DNA of 64,000 bases from Prosopocoilus inquinatus (Eukaryota; Arthropoda; Insecta; Coleoptera; Lucanidae). This document shows positions 1 through 13,400 of the stretch, piece after piece. Positions within the stretch are counted from its first letter, which is position 1. Each line of letters begins with the position of its first letter. The position numbers and the translations under genes were made by a program. The notes below the pieces were generated by a model that saw nothing but the letters and a program-made list of their open reading frames with translations, had not been told where the DNA came from and searched no databases. The DNA is taken from the NCBI GenBank assembly GCA_036172665.1, contig CM069876.1:37107001-37171000 (forward strand), read 5' to 3'.

Positions 1-740
1 ATTAAATTTGATCAACAATATGATGTAACGTGAGTGATTTACTTAAAAGGTTTGTGCAAAAAAAATAAAATAAGAAAAAGATAAAAACAGGAGAAACAAA
101 AACAATTTTAAAAAATTCACAGTCCAAGAGACATAAGTGCGGATTTTATATGCAATTGAACCTTAGACTGTTCCTTTCTCGTGACTATTTAGGTAAATTC
201 GCGATTTTTTTGTTTAAGCAATTTTTCTAATTGTCTTCTGAATTTAAAGAAAACTGTTTCTATCCTAATAAAAACAAGTTGTCGTATAAATCTGGGAAAT
301 TTGAAATCACTAGTAAGTAGGAGTTAAAAAAAAACTTCACTTTCTGGCAACTTTTTATTTTACTTAAAAAACCGTGATTTAACAACTTATTTTAAAAAAA
401 GTAGTTACCTACTACTAAGAAAGAGGCCTTAGACAAATTACTAAAATTAAAACATATTATAAAATAAAGTTATACGTATGTACAAATATATATTTTTTAC
501 CTTGTACAGTGAGTCCCAGAATTGGTGTTACAAGAGATGTGACGGACTTAAAAATTTCGTTTCGCAAGATAAATTTATTGCAAATGCTATTTGTTTCGTT
601 CAATGTTCTGTACCATTTATAATTTTTTAAATAAATACAATTTGTTTTATTTAATCTAAAATATGGCCATTTAATTTTAATTTAATTTAATTTTCCATAT
701 TACGAAGAAAATGGATAGTTTACCTGGAAAGGAAATAGTT
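1..740. other. AT-rich stretch without a gene
   Basis: Strongly AT-rich sequence with many short A and T runs. I see no coding frame with recognisable content, no RNA gene and no clear repeat structure here. Confidence 0.5.
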
Positions 741-1782
741 TTTGCTTCACTATTAAAGCCGACTTGTGTTTCAAAGACTGAAAACATTTTTAAAATTCTG
801 TTCACACCAAGCAGTCACACACGACCTGAAAATAAAATTCAAAAATCTTTAGACCATCGCCCCCTTGTAACATCGGTCGTGGGATACACTGTACACACAT
901 AAAAATTTTTGTTATTAACTGTAATCGGCCTAATCGGTGTTAAATGTGGATAAAGTTTTGACTGAAAAATTGTTAATTCTTATCTAATTTGGCATTATTG
1001 TTGTCTTTTCTCGACTAAATTTTGTCTAAAAGTTAGTGTTTACTCCAACAAGGACAAGCTGTATTCCTACTTTTACATGGTAAACATCGTAACTCCGTCT
1101 TTTTTAACTCTACAAACGGACCGAAAACCTGTTCCATGGCGTCTAAAAAGAGTTAGAATTAACTCCAGATTTTTATCAGTGTATAATTTTTATGCGTGCT
1201 ACCAATTCTTTAGTTTATTTTTAGCACCCAGTTAATCAATATTTCGTCTTAACTTACAACGCGATTCCGAAAAAAAAACTTAGGTCCTATAGTTTTCTTT
1301 TTCTGTCCCTTTGCCCTTTTTGATTTTTTCTTGATTGATGTTGATTTTGTTTTACTTTCCTTTGTCTTTTATTGCACCATCTCAACCGCTGCAACGCCTC
1401 ACCCGACTTTACCCTACAAATTTCTAAATAAACACAAAACAGAAAATAAGTCGCAAAAAAGGCACAGTCTCAGGTCCGACCCTACACGAATATTACAATT
1501 ACCGTAACTTAGACTGTGAAGTAGTGCATTCGCTTTAATAAAATACCTATAAAATCACCAGGCAAGGATATAAAAAGCAATTTGTTTGTTGGAACGTGAA
1601 AGTTAGGTACGTACCTAATTTTTTTAATTTGTTTTTATTACTGTTATTTTTTTTTGAAACAGGGAACAAAAGTGGTAAAGTTCGGTGAAATTGTAGAAGT
1701 CGTAAAGCTCGGTGAAATTGGAGAATTCAGTGTCGGAAACTCGTGCAAATAGTTACTAACAATAGTCATCAATCAACAAACG
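741..1782 (+). repeat. Dispersed repeat family A, copy 1
   Basis: This block matches 3,578-4,276 in the same orientation almost throughout. Shared landmarks are 'aaaataaaattcaaaaat', the 'ttgattgatgtt' segment, 'gtaacttagactgtgaag' and the end 'gtgtcggaaactc'. Copy 1 carries about 288 extra bases (roughly 895-1,182) that are absent from copy 2; they sit at a 'cactgta' junction and are flanked by 'actgta' and 'agtgta', so either a nested insertion or a deletion in copy 2 is possible. No coding capacity is recognised. Confidence 0.8.
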
Positions 1783-3577
1783 TCAACAAAACGACACGTG
1801 CGAGCTTCCCGTTCTTCTTCCTGTATCAATTCCGCCTTTCTCTGCAATACGCGTTTAATAACAAACTATTATGAAGCAGCAGCTTCCGACCCTTCCTCCC
1901 GCTGTACGTTATTTGAAATAAAAAAAGGAGGGCGCGCCAGCACCCCCGTCGCAGATTATCAAAGTTTAATCGTCGGGCTTCGATTTTCCCAATTTATATT
2001 GGCAAAGTTTTCGATGGGCAGTGTCAAAAGGCTCTGCAAGTTTTTGTTTGCATTAAGTTTTGCTTCCGACGATGATGATCATGGCGATGAAAAGTCGCGG
2101 AAAGGGCGAGGGCGAAATAAGCCGGATTTCGGCGAAAACGTCCAGCTTTGCTTTAATCCCCAGCATCGACTAAGCAGGAAATTTATTATTCGGTAATTCG
2201 AACCAAATTGGGGGCGCAGATTTGAATTCAATTAAATTACTTAGAATCACCTCTCGGAAAGCAAGCAAGCAAGCAGTGCGACAATCGAAGTTTCAGGCGT
2301 TTTCCGAATAAAAAGATGAGGATATCGGAAATGAACGCACCATTATTATAATCTTGTGTGTTTCTGATGCGTGAATTGAAGTTTCTTTCCGGGGTAAGTC
2401 ACGCCGAATGTGAGGAGGATTTTCGAGCTGGATAAATAGAAAGTGCGTCGAGTGAAGGTTATCACACCCTCGACACGGTTTTCAGGTCGATGATATTTAA
2501 GGGAAGCGAGGACAAGGAAAAGTGGAAAAACACAGAAACGTAGCAAGTTCGAAATCGTGCGTTGCTTGTAAAAACAAGAAGAGGAAACTCGTATTGCAAA
2601 TACTACAAACCCTTATTCCGGCTGTGCTTCTAAACACTTTTCAGAATTCAATTTAAAGGAAGTACTTCCTTATTAACTGTTTACAATCTACGCTGACACG
2701 CCAACTAAATAAATTCATCTGCGCTTCCACAGATAACAATTTTCTCATTTCAACGCCAAATTAGGACACGCGAACATCCTTCCGTGCCCCGATTCTCCTC
2801 TGCTAATAAAGTCCGTGAAGAATGGGATTTGCCAAGTCAGTGGAAGCTTTCAGAAGGACAAACTCGCCCGGAATAAAGGGTCTTCCGTGGTCAACTTGAA
2901 ATTGCTCCCTCATCGAATCTTCGCTCGCTTTATAAAATGAAATCGCAATAACCAACGTGTAAACAATGACCCGCACGAAGTGAATTAAAAGGGGCAGTTA
3001 CATAAGGGTAGTTACGTCCAACCGCATTCGTTTCATTCTCGTAATTGTGCAATGCATTTTGTAACATGTAACCGTTGTTTACAGGGCTTCATGTTTGTTT
3101 GCGCTTCCGGGTTTAACCTCCGGAAAAGGTCGGGGCACGTCCGGCGGTTACATTTAAGCGCGGACGAAAAATAACAACAGCGAACTTTAATGTTTATGTT
3201 ATTTATGCGAACGAATCGTTTCGTCTCTGCGACATGCCACTCTAGAGGCTATTAGCTTGCTTACAAAGCGTACATGGCGAAAACTTAAGCCCTACATTTC
3301 TTTTTTAATTAAAATAAAATTTCGAAATACTTTCTTGGCGGTGCGCGAAAGAATTCCAATTTTTAATTTAGAATGTAAACCATCCCTTGCCTGGAAGGAA
3401 GGAGGCAATTTAAGTCACTTTTAATTGCGGGTACGATTTGAATTGTACCTAAAGAATAGGCGTTGCGATTTCGAAAGGATTCAAAGGAATTAAGGGTGTT
3501 TTGCTACGGTTGAAAATTTCGTTATGTCCCCAAGATGGCTGCTGACGAGGCTAGGCGACGTCGTGACACCCTTAAAC
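1783..3577. other. Less AT-rich unique stretch, no recognised gene
   Basis: This stretch is richer in GC and freer of repeats than its surroundings. A plus-strand open frame of 132 codons (1,798-2,196) contains an acidic run followed by a basic segment. It matches no family I know, starts at a non-ATG codon and has no visible splice or promoter context. It could be a non-coding regulatory or untranslated region of a neighbouring gene. I do not call it as a gene. Confidence 0.35.
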
Positions 3578-4276
3578 TCCTTACTTACTATGTCAAGGCC
3601 GATTTGTTTTTCACAAACCGAAAATATTCTTAAAATTCCGTCACATCTGAAAATAAAATTCAAAAATTTTTAGTCCATCGCCCTCTTGTAACGTCGATCG
3701 CGGGACACACTGTATAATTTTTACCTGTCTTACGTATTCTTTAGTTTTGATTTTAGTACCCGAATCAAACAATATTTCTTTTTAACTTAGATACATCGTG
3801 ATTGCGAGAAAGAATTTAGATCCTGGTTTTCTTCTGTCCCTTCTTGATTTTTTTCTTGTTTGATGTTAATTTTGTTTTACTTTCCTCCGTTTTTTATTGA
3901 ATCATCTCAACAGCTGCAACGTCTCACCCAATTTTACCCTAAAAACAAACATAAAACCGAAAATACGCGAATATTACAGTCACCGTAACTTAGACTGTGA
4001 AGCATTATGTTCGCTTTAATAAAATATTTATAAAATCACCAAAAGGGAAAGAATGTAAAAAGGAATTTGTGCGTTGGAACGTGAAAGTTAGGTAGGCATC
4101 TAATTTTTTTTTGTTTTTATTATTATTATTATTTTTTTAAACAAGGAACAAAAGTGGTATAAAGCTCGGTGAAATGGGAGGAGTGGAAAAGCTCGGCGAA
4201 ATTAGAAGATTCAGTGTCGGAAACTCTTGCAAATAGTTACAACAACAATAAGTCATAAGTTATCAATCAACAAATA
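3578..4276 (+). repeat. Dispersed repeat family A, copy 2
   Basis: Second copy of the repeat at 741-1,782, in the same orientation about 2.8 kb away. It lacks the internal 288-bp segment of copy 1 and differs by scattered substitutions and small gaps. The end near 4,270 matches the end of copy 1 near 1,780. Confidence 0.8.
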
Positions 4277-5495
4277 GAATGTACATCGTTGTTTTATTAT
4301 CTGCCATTTTGTTTGTTTATTCAAACTGAAATGCTTCGGTGATGTCTGAACGGAAGAGATTTACTCCGTGTTCTTAAACGGGCATTCTACGCAAATCAAG
4401 GCATTCATTTATGCTTTTCAAAGCCTGACAACTTCCATAAATCAGGTGTTTATGAGTTTATGAACAGCGATTTCTGTGCGCAAATTAATCCGTAATGCTT
4501 TTTAATTAGGCATTTTATTTTGGGTTTTTCGTATTCAGGATACTTTGAAGCTGAACCTGACGAAATAAATGGTGTGGTTGATCTTCTCATACGTGTGGGT
4601 AGACCCATTACAAGTAAATAAAAATTTCCATCGACCCCAAATTTAACTAACAATTGAAAAACAATATGTGCAGATAGTGTACTAATAGCGTTGAAATTAA
4701 ATTTTGTTAAATTGCTACCCGTGATTCTATCTGACTTTATTTCAATTTTTGAAATTATGAACCGATGATCTTTTGTCTTTTCTTAATTTCATTTGACTTT
4801 ATTTTATATCTGTTTTGTTTAAACTTTCGATTAAAAATTGTCAGTGCTCTTGAATCGATTTGACTTAAGTTTCATCATATAAGTAGTATGTTTATTTTCG
4901 TTCTACCTTCTTTACCGACTATTTTTTGTTTTTTTCTCATTCCTTACCTGGGTTTATTTAATTCAGTATTTAATATAATCAGTCGTTCTTTGTTTTTTCT
5001 TTCATTGGATTTAATTTGATTTGTTTTTCGATTTTAAATATCGATTTATCATCTTTTGTTTTTTCTTTTTCTTTTGTTCGACTTTATTTGATATGATTTC
5101 ATTTTTTAATTGTCTTTTGTTTTTGTTTTTTTACTCGATTTGAGTTTAATTTATTTTCAGAACGTTTAATCTCGTGTCTCTTGACCGCCAGTTTTGTTTT
5201 CCCCTTTATTGAATTTGTCTTTGCTTTTGAATTATTAACTGATTGTCGCTTTTCTTTAATACTTACAGATTAAATTTTTGGTTGTGATAAAATTCGTCAG
5301 TTCTGATTTATTATTATAAGTTTTACGCAATTTATTATCGTCCTTCCTTCGTCGACGATCTTTTCAATTTTTATTTTATTCAATTTGACTGTATTTTCTT
5401 TATTGTTGGTCACTTTTCTTTCAGTCGAGTTGACGTAACCTAAACGCAGAGCTGACTTTATAGCTGGACATCATCTAGGAACCAACGAATCCAAC
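4277..5495. other. T-rich stretch without a gene
   Basis: The plus strand is T-rich, with recurring 'tttgttttttcttt' and 'atttgacttt' phrases but no clean period. The style resembles the T-rich blocks at 41.9-44.4 and 46.5-49.7 kb, so it may be a decayed relative. No gene is recognised. Confidence 0.4.
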
Positions 5496-5998
5496 AACAC
5501 CTAGTCGCATTCAAATAAAACGTATTGTCGGATGTTTTCTGTTTAGGTGTTGTAAACGAAATACGGGCCCCATTTTGTGGGTGTCATTTTCATTTAATTT
5601 GTGAATCGACTTTGATTTACTTTTGAGAATCTGAAATACTTACCTGACTTTGAAGGTACTATTGAATGAAGTCGCATTCAAGCTAAACGTTTTATCGGAT
5701 GTTTATTGTTGTAAGCGAACTACGAGCCCCGTTATTTGGATTTTATTTTAATTTTAATTTGTGAATTTCGACTTTGATTTACTTTTGAGTATTTGAAGTA
5801 CTTACATGACTTTGAAGGTACTATTGGATGTAGTCGCATTCAAGCCAAACGTTTTATCTGTTGTTTATTGTTGTTTACGAACTACGAGTCCCGTTATTTT
5901 TATTTGTATTTCATTTTAATATGTGAATTTCGACTTTAATTTACATTTGAGTATTTGAAGTTCTCACGAACTTTGGAGGTGCTCCTGGATGTATCCCC
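5496..5998 (+). repeat. Tandem repeat, three copies of about 165 bp
   Basis: Three head-to-tail units start at about 5,502, 5,669 and 5,831, each opening with 'gtcgcattcaa'. They continue through 'gttgtttacgaactacgag' and end with 'tgactttgaaggtactattg'. The spacing is 162-167 bp. No coding potential is seen. Confidence 0.85.
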
Positions 5999-8270
5999 AA
6001 TTTAAGTTGTTAAGATTCCTGAAGGATCCTAAAGAATTAATGTTCGCAGAAAGGAATATTCGTCGGTCGTCGTTTAAAAAATGTTTGCCGAACTACTTTT
6101 GCGGATGGGTGAGGGACGGGGATTAAATGATAAAAGAAAATTATCAATTACAAGGGCCCGTCATGTTCAAACTGAAAATTACGACTTGAGTGAGACAAAG
6201 TGTCTTTTTTTTACTCTCAAAATCTCTGGCGTTACTTAGAACTAAAATTATATGAACATTTGAAGAATTATTTTTACACTTTTTCTTAAAATTTCTAAAG
6301 CCAAAGTTTGAATGTTTCTGGTTTGAGTTAGAAATTAGCTTTTTACTCGTTTCTTAGTGGATTGAGATTTTGGCCCTTGTCCGCCTTACACAATATTTTT
6401 AGGATAACGAAATAATGCGCCAGAAATTTTTTTTATAATTGTTGCGTTATATTAATAATTAAGCAATTAACGTCTCACTACGAATTACTTCTTACTTATT
6501 CACTTTCCACTGGTTACTGACTAATTCATAATGATTGTGGATTATCGATTCCTCTTTAATACCTTTAATTTCCTATTCTATTTATTCATCTTTAAATTCA
6601 TAATGGGTTTACGCCCTCGTGGGTAGGGGTTCGGTCCAAAACTCGAAGTTCTGCAAGTGTTAGCATCAATTAACCCTTGGCTAAATTTGTTCTCTCTAAA
6701 AGTGTTCTAATTGCCTTATTCTTAATTAGAACATGTAAACGTACACGACTACATTCTGCTGCGTTTGTTTTTTTATGCAATGCGGAATGCGAGCATGTGT
6801 AACGCGGTTGACCTACTAAAACGCTTAATTGATGCTGCTGCCATAAAATTTTGTAATGCACATAACTGCGATAATTTGATGTCTATTTATCTAAATTGTT
6901 GGCTTTTTAAGTGGGAGGACGTCATACAGAAAGGAAGGTAAGCGATGAACTAATGTCTGTTGACAAGAAATGATTGATGCGAAACTTTTCGACGTCGTCG
7001 TCCCTGGAAGCAATCTAATAGCCACTACGTTATTAATCCTGTGGACCTTTCCCCGCGACGCACCTAAAAGTCAGGGCTTCTCTTTTACGTCAGCGTCGCG
7101 ACGCTATATTAAATTTACGAAAATCAGCCGAGTGAAATGGCACGGAAATGTTTCCGAAAGTGAAGCAAATGTGCAGGGAAAATTCTTGATTCAAGAAAAA
7201 AAAAAACAAATTACATTTCTGTGCTCATGGAACCATGTTAACTTCATTTCCCAATTTCTTGCCGCTAAGCAACAAAACGACGTTTATTTTCAATTCGAAT
7301 TAAGTTTTAAGTTGTAGCAAATTTCAACTGTTTTGAACTTTAGAAAAAAAAAGGTTTCAATTCAAAAACTTATTTTCAAAATTACGTTGATTGTAGTAAC
7401 TTCCTTTTAACGTGCTAGAACTCACAACAGATATTTTTACGATGATAAGTTATTTGCGAAAGCTCTATTTTACAACTTACCGGCAAGCTGAAGTGAAGCT
7501 TAGTTATTTATCCGTCGAGTCAACTATTACAACAATAACAGACTATAATTAATTTTGCAGGGCGATTAGCGAGAGTGCTCTAAAAGATTAAAACAATAAG
7601 TTTTATGACTCTTCACGGTATTAAACTGCAATAAGGAGTAAGAGAAGCGAGTAAACAAAGTACTTAGTTTTTAAGGCTCCTTTGTAGAGGACGCAATTAA
7701 ATGTGATGAATTACTGCAAAAAAATAGAAGCTTTAGAACAGAGTAGAGGATCAGAGGATCCTGGTTTTTTGTTTTTCATCTTAAACGATATTGTCTGATT
7801 TTTTTAATCTTTCTATCGAAATATTAATATCTGTTGATAAGTGGAAATAAAATGTGAATTGAAAGTTGGTATATCAAATTAATCCTTGCCTATTATTGCT
7901 TCTTGAAACACGAAGGAATTTAAAAAGTTTTAATCTGCTGGGAACACAGTATATCCATCTCAATTTTGTTATCATTATAAAATAATTACGTGTTTCTCAG
8001 TACAGGTACCATAAGTAATCATCACAGATAATCAGGTAATCACAGATCGAATGATATTTTCATTTGTTTCACTTTTGTTTCTATGCGACGAGCGGGCCGA
8101 TAATACTGAAACCGAAATGAGAACAAAAATACCTCATTACAATACAAATGAGCAAAAAGTCATTTCAGCAGTGGAAAATAGATTCTTGAATAAAATAATT
8201 ATCGGCTGGTTCAAACAATCTGCGAAAACTAAACAAGATCAAATGGTAACATCCTCTACTACATGACCTC
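5999..8270. other. Gene-less stretch
   Basis: AT-rich sequence. A 115-codon plus-strand frame at 6,970-7,317 has no recognisable domain and an ordinary composition, so I treat it as chance. No RNA gene, inverted repeat or tandem array is evident. Confidence 0.4.
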
Positions 8271-8279
8271 TAGCCTTTT

Positions 8280-11165
8280 CATATATTTACTTCAATTAAC
8301 ATGGAAAATGAGTTGCCTTTCTTCTTGTATAAACATACCTGTACTAATATTCTTCAATCAAATGCAATTACGTTGGATCTTTGTTAAGCGAAAGGATGCA
8401 TGTCTTAATAAACAATTGGAAAATGTGACCTCTTCCATTCATTCGTTTCAACGGACACGGAAAAGGGGTTGCCACTGTGCTTATATGACCTCTTTCGCGT
8501 ACCAATCATAATAGACACAGAAAATGGGAGTTGCATCTTGCCTGCACGTATACTTATTTGTTTGTATTGTGAAACTAAAAGCAATTTTCCATAAACAATT
8601 AAAAAATGTGACCTTTTCCATTTATTCGTTTCAACGGACACGGAAAAGGGGTTGCCGCTGTGCTTATATGTGCAAGCCTACGTTCATATTGTCAAATTAA
8701 ATGCAGTTACGTTCGGTCTTTGCCGAGCGAAAGGCTCCACCTCTTAAAATCTACAAGTAATTGAAAAATGTGACCTCTTTCGCGTACCAATCTTATAAAC
8801 ACAGAAAATGGGGGTTGCATCCTGCCTGTACTGTATACTTATTTGTTTGCATTGTGAAACTGAATGCGACTATTCATAAACAATTGAAAAACGTAATCTT
8901 TTCCATACATTCGCTTCAATGGACACGGAAAGAGGGTTGCCGCGCTGCTTATATGTGCATACCTATATTCATATTGTCGAATTAAATGCAGTTACGTTCG
9001 GTCTTTGCCGAGCGAAAGGCACCACCTCTTAATATCTACAGGTAATTGAAAAATGTGACCTCTTTCGCGTACCAATCTTATAAACACAGAAAATGGGAGT
9101 TACATCCTGCCTGTACTATATACTTGTTTGTTTGTATTGTGAGACTGAATGCAATTATCCATAGACAATTAAAAAATGTGACCTTTTCCATTCATTCGTT
9201 TGAACGGACCCGAAAAAGGGGTTGCCGCTCTGCTTATAAGTGCAAGCCTAAGTTCGTAATGTCAAATTGAATGCAGTTACGTTCGGTCTTTGTCGAATGA
9301 GAGGCTACACCTCTTGATATCTACAGATAATTGAAAAATGTGATCTCATTCGCATACCAATCTTATAAACACAGAAAATGGGGGTTGCATCCTGCCTGTA
9401 CTATATACTTGTTTGTTTGTATTGTGAGACTGTATGCAATTATCCATAGACAATTAAAAAATGTGACCTTTTCCATTCATTCGTTTGAACGGACCCGAAA
9501 AAGGGGTTGCCGCTCTGCTTATAAGTGCAAGCCTAAGTTCGTAATGTCAAATTGAATGCAGTTACGTTCGGTCTTTGTCGAATGAGAGGCTACACCTCTT
9601 GATATCTACAGATAATTGAAAAATGTGATCTCTTTCGCATACCAATCTTATAAACACAGAAAATGGGGGTTGCATCCTGCCTGTACTATATACTTGTTTG
9701 TTTGTATTGTGAGACTGAATGCATTTATCCATAGACAATTAAAAAATGTGACCTTTTCCATTCATTCGTTTGAACGGACCCGAGAAAGGGGTTGTAGCTC
9801 TGCTTATAAGTGCAAGCCTTAGTTCGTAATGTCAAATTGAATACAGTTACGTTCGGTCTTTGTCGAATGAGAGGCTACACCTCTTGATATCTACAGATAA
9901 TTGAAAAATGTGATCTCTTTCGCATACCAATCTTATAAACACAGAAAATGGGGGTTGCATCCTGCCTGTACTATATACTTGTTTGTTTGTATTGTGAGAC
10001 TGTATGCAATTATCCATAGACAATTAAAAAATGTGACCTTTTCCATTCATTCGTTTGAACGGACCCGAAAAAGGGGTTGCCGCTCTGCTTATAAGTGCAA
10101 GCCTAAGTTCGTAATGTCAAATTGAATGCAGTTACATTCGGTCTTTGTCGAATGAGAGGCTACACCTCTTGATATCTACAGATAATTGAAAAATGTGACC
10201 TCTTTCGCGTACCAATCTTATAAACACAGAAAATGGGGGTTGCATCCTGCCTGTACTGTATACTTGTTTGTTTGTATTGTGAGACTGAATGCAATTATCC
10301 ATAGACAATTAAAAAATGTGACCTTTTCCATTCATTCGTTTGAACGGACCCGAAGAAGGGGTTGCCGCTCTGCTTATAAGTGCAAGCCTAAGTTCGTAAT
10401 GTCAAATTGAATGCAGTTACATTCGGTCTTTGTCGAATGAGAGGCTACACCTCTTGATATCTACAGATAATTGAAAAATATGACCTCTTTCGCATACCAA
10501 TCTTATAAACACAGAAAATGGGGGTTGCATCCTGCCTGTACTATATACTTGTTTGTTTGTATTGTGAGACTGAATGCAATTATCCATAGACAATTAAAAA
10601 ATGTGACCCTTTTCCATTCATTCGTTTGAACGGACACGAAAAAGGGGTTGCCGCTCTGCTTATATGTGCAAGCCTAAGTTCGTAATGTCAAATTGAATGC
10701 AGTTACGTTCGGTCTTTGTCGAATGAGAGGCTACACCACTTGATATCTACAGATAATTGAAAAATGTGACCTCTTTCGCATACCAATCTCAATAGACACG
10801 GAAAATGGGGATTGCATCCTGCCTGTACTGTATACTTATTTGTTTGTATTGTGAAACTGAATGCAACTATTCCTAAACAATTGAAAAACGTGATCTTTTC
10901 CATACATTCGCTTCAATGGACACGGAAAGAGGGTTGCCGCGCTGCTTATATGTGCATACCTATGTTCGTAATGTTAAATTGAATGCAGTTACGTTCGGTC
11001 TTTGTCAAACGAAAGACTAGACCTCTTGATATCTGCAGATAATTGAAAAATGTGACCTCTTCCGCGTACCAATCTTAATAGGCACAGAAAATGGGGGTTG
11101 CATCCTGCCTGTAGGTATACTTATTTGTTCGTATTGTGAAACTGAATGCAATTATGTTTAGAAAT
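8280..11165 (+). repeat. 285-bp satellite array, about ten copies
   Basis: Ten head-to-tail units are marked by 'cacagaaaatggg' at roughly 8,515, 8,800, 9,085, 9,370, 9,655, 9,940, 10,225, 10,510, 10,795 and 11,083. The central units (about 9,050-10,780) are nearly identical, while the first and last units have diverged. Each unit is a diverged dimer: one half has 'tgacctctttcgcgtacc...aaatgggggttgc', the other 'tgaccttttccattcattcg...aaaaggggttgc'. The unit length is a multiple of three, so a repeated 74-codon frame appears in every copy; each ends in a stop and has no gene context. Confidence 0.95.
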
Positions 11166-12750
11166 TATTTTGCATATAATTAACTTTCGTAAGGGGGCTC
11201 TCAAAACAAAAAGTGCCAGGGACCATCACATGACTTAAGAGTAAAATGTAAGGGTAGTGTAAAATGGAATTTACACAGAAAATATTAAACTCCCGCGATG
11301 CAAAGCTTCAAGTTTTTTTCTTTTCTTTCTAAACAAATAACCTTTCGACAAACCACACAAAAGGTTTCTTCTATTTACTGCAAATAACTGCTTTAATAAC
11401 CTAAGCAAATACAATACGAAACAACAGAATCGCGTCCACTGTGAGAGTAATTATGTTGTAAAGGCGCTCGTAAATGTCGTGCTTTTACATACACGCACGT
11501 CTACCTAAATTTCATTTTAACAGCACGCAAATTGAAGTAGTCCAGAGCAATTCCGATTTACGAGATCCCAACCAGTGCAGTGTTTTCAAAATTTGTTGAA
11601 ACTACCAAATCCAGATCCCATAGATTTACGAGATCCCAACCAGCAGTGCAGTGTTTTCAAAATTCATTGGAATCACCAGATCCAGATGATCAACGAATGA
11701 AAAACGCAACAACCAACGCCACACAAGCTAATTAATTCGCCGGCGATAAATTTGATGCTGTAGCAATTTGGCTAAAAGGGCGACAGAGTTTCGTGTTGCT
11801 TGGTAACGCATCAGGTTTTAATATGAATATGCCGCAGCCCGCAACAAAATTAAAATGAGGGATGCGAGCCGACGTTTATTTTTTTTATAACTTGCTTTTG
11901 GAATGTTGGTTAATCGACAGACGGGCGCTATCAAATTCCAGGCCCTCGCAAAAAATAACCATTTTTTTTCCCTGAAACAACAACAGGAATTCGCGTGCTC
12001 GTTTATCTCGATTAGGCGAAGCGACAATTTTTCTCCGCCACGCTCAATTTCAGGAAGAAAACTTTTCAGCTTTGCATTATATTCATTTCTAATTTTGTGT
12101 ATACCTACGCAAGCGTCAGAGTAGCCCTAATAAATAAGCAGGGCAGTAATTTCATTGACCGACTGACTGATGGCAAAAAAGGTTCTGCCCTTGCGATTAA
12201 TCAGAATGAGATTCTTTGAAGTGTTCTGCTGGTGACGGGTCATTTCTTAAACAAGAGACTTCCTGATTGCCAATTAACGTCCCATGATGTCGTCAACGTC
12301 GACAGAAAAATACGAAACTTGATTAAAACTGATTTTCCTGCGCTTGGAGATGGGGGTAACTCGAGCTAACACAGTCGACCATCATATTTAACCCCCCTTA
12401 AACGCTGATGAGATCAGCTCGTCACCAACCTCATTGTTAGATAATTCATACATAATTCTACATGCAGATGATAGTTATACGCGAGGGTGACCGCCCTTTG
12501 AGCACAATAATGAATTACATTATTTTTGACTTGAGCCATATTTCAAGAAATTTGATGAGGTCATAATTGGAAAGAAAATCGAATCTCGTTTGAGGGTAGG
12601 ATGGCTCTTTCTAAAATGAGAATTCTATAGGGCGGTGGAATAAATAAAATGATAATTACGCTCTGCCACCACCGGAGTTTTAAAGTGGGTCGGATCTTTA
12701 TACTGTTACAGTTGCTTTTGCAACCTGGTTAATAGATCACGTATTCTATT
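11166..12750. other. Gene-less stretch with a short tandem duplication
   Basis: No gene is recognised. A segment of about 68 bp starting 'gatttacgagatcccaacc' at 11,555 is repeated directly at 11,623 (ends about 11,693). The rest appears to be unique AT-rich DNA. Confidence 0.5.
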
Positions 12751-12984
12751 TGAATCGATGAGTGCATAATAGTGTTCAGTCCAAATTTACTGTTTTGAGA
12801 AAACAACAAATAACTCTCTCTAGATTTTTATTTTAAATAATTATTAGCTTCAGTAGGCTTCAGACAGCCTTATCTGAAAAATTTTAAGCCAATGATTCGC
12901 GTAAAATAAAAATCTGGAAAATTATTTGTCGTTTTCTCAACACAGTAAATTTGGACTGAACACAATTATGCACTCATCGATTCA
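12751..12984. mobile_element. MITE-like element with about 100-bp terminal inverted repeats
   Basis: The left end (12,751-12,851) and the right end (12,884-12,984) are reverse complements over about 100 bp with a few mismatches. They open with 'tgaatcgatgagtgcataa' on either strand. Total length is 234 bp with a spacer of about 32 bp and no coding capacity. The DNA would fold into a long hairpin. I could not settle on a target-site duplication in the flanking T/A runs. Confidence 0.88.
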
Positions 12985-13400
12985 TTTATTTTGTGAAGTC
13001 AAGTAATCTACTACTTCTTAATTTTGTTAATTGCCCCTTTCTGAGTCGCAGACATGCGTATTTCATGTCCGGAATGTTATGTTAATTTACGATTGGCTGG
13101 TTTCTGACGTGGTACGTTCATTTCCGCTCTTACGACGGTCACCTCGGCTACTGGCATTATTGATGTAACAGTCAAAGAGTGCGCTTATTTAATGTTTTTT
13201 GTCCTGTTTTGGGAGTTAGTGTCCGAAAGGACATAATTCGGGTACGGCTTTGTCCGATTCTGAAACCACTCTGCGACGCAAGTGCGTTTTTGCACTAATC
13301 AGAAGCATGTGTCCTTACACAGGTAAGTTGTGCAAATGTGTGACATGTTGTTTTAGTCATCCTTAACACTTTCGAAAAGAAAGTAAGAATTTATCAAAAC
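12985..13400. other. Gene-less stretch
   Basis: Sequence of moderate GC content between the MITE and the retrozyme-like tandem array. No gene, RNA or repeat is recognised. Confidence 0.4.

Noticed and set aside
1798..2196. 132-codon frame with acidic and basic stretches
   Set aside because: Non-ATG start, no family, no splice context. Kept only as a description of the region.
6600..6660. tRNA-like B-box text ('gggttcggtcc')
   Set aside because: No A box, acceptor stem or cloverleaf can be drawn around it.
8761..10410. Repeated 74-codon open frames in the satellite
   Set aside because: The unit length is a multiple of three, so one chance frame recurs in each copy. No domain or gene context.
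8280..11165. CRISPR-like array
   Set aside because: The repeat unit is 285 bp with no short repeat/spacer alternation, and the DNA is eukaryotic.
11903..12124. Overlapping frames on both strands
   Set aside because: Ordinary chance frames in a less T-rich patch; no motif, and both strands equally open.
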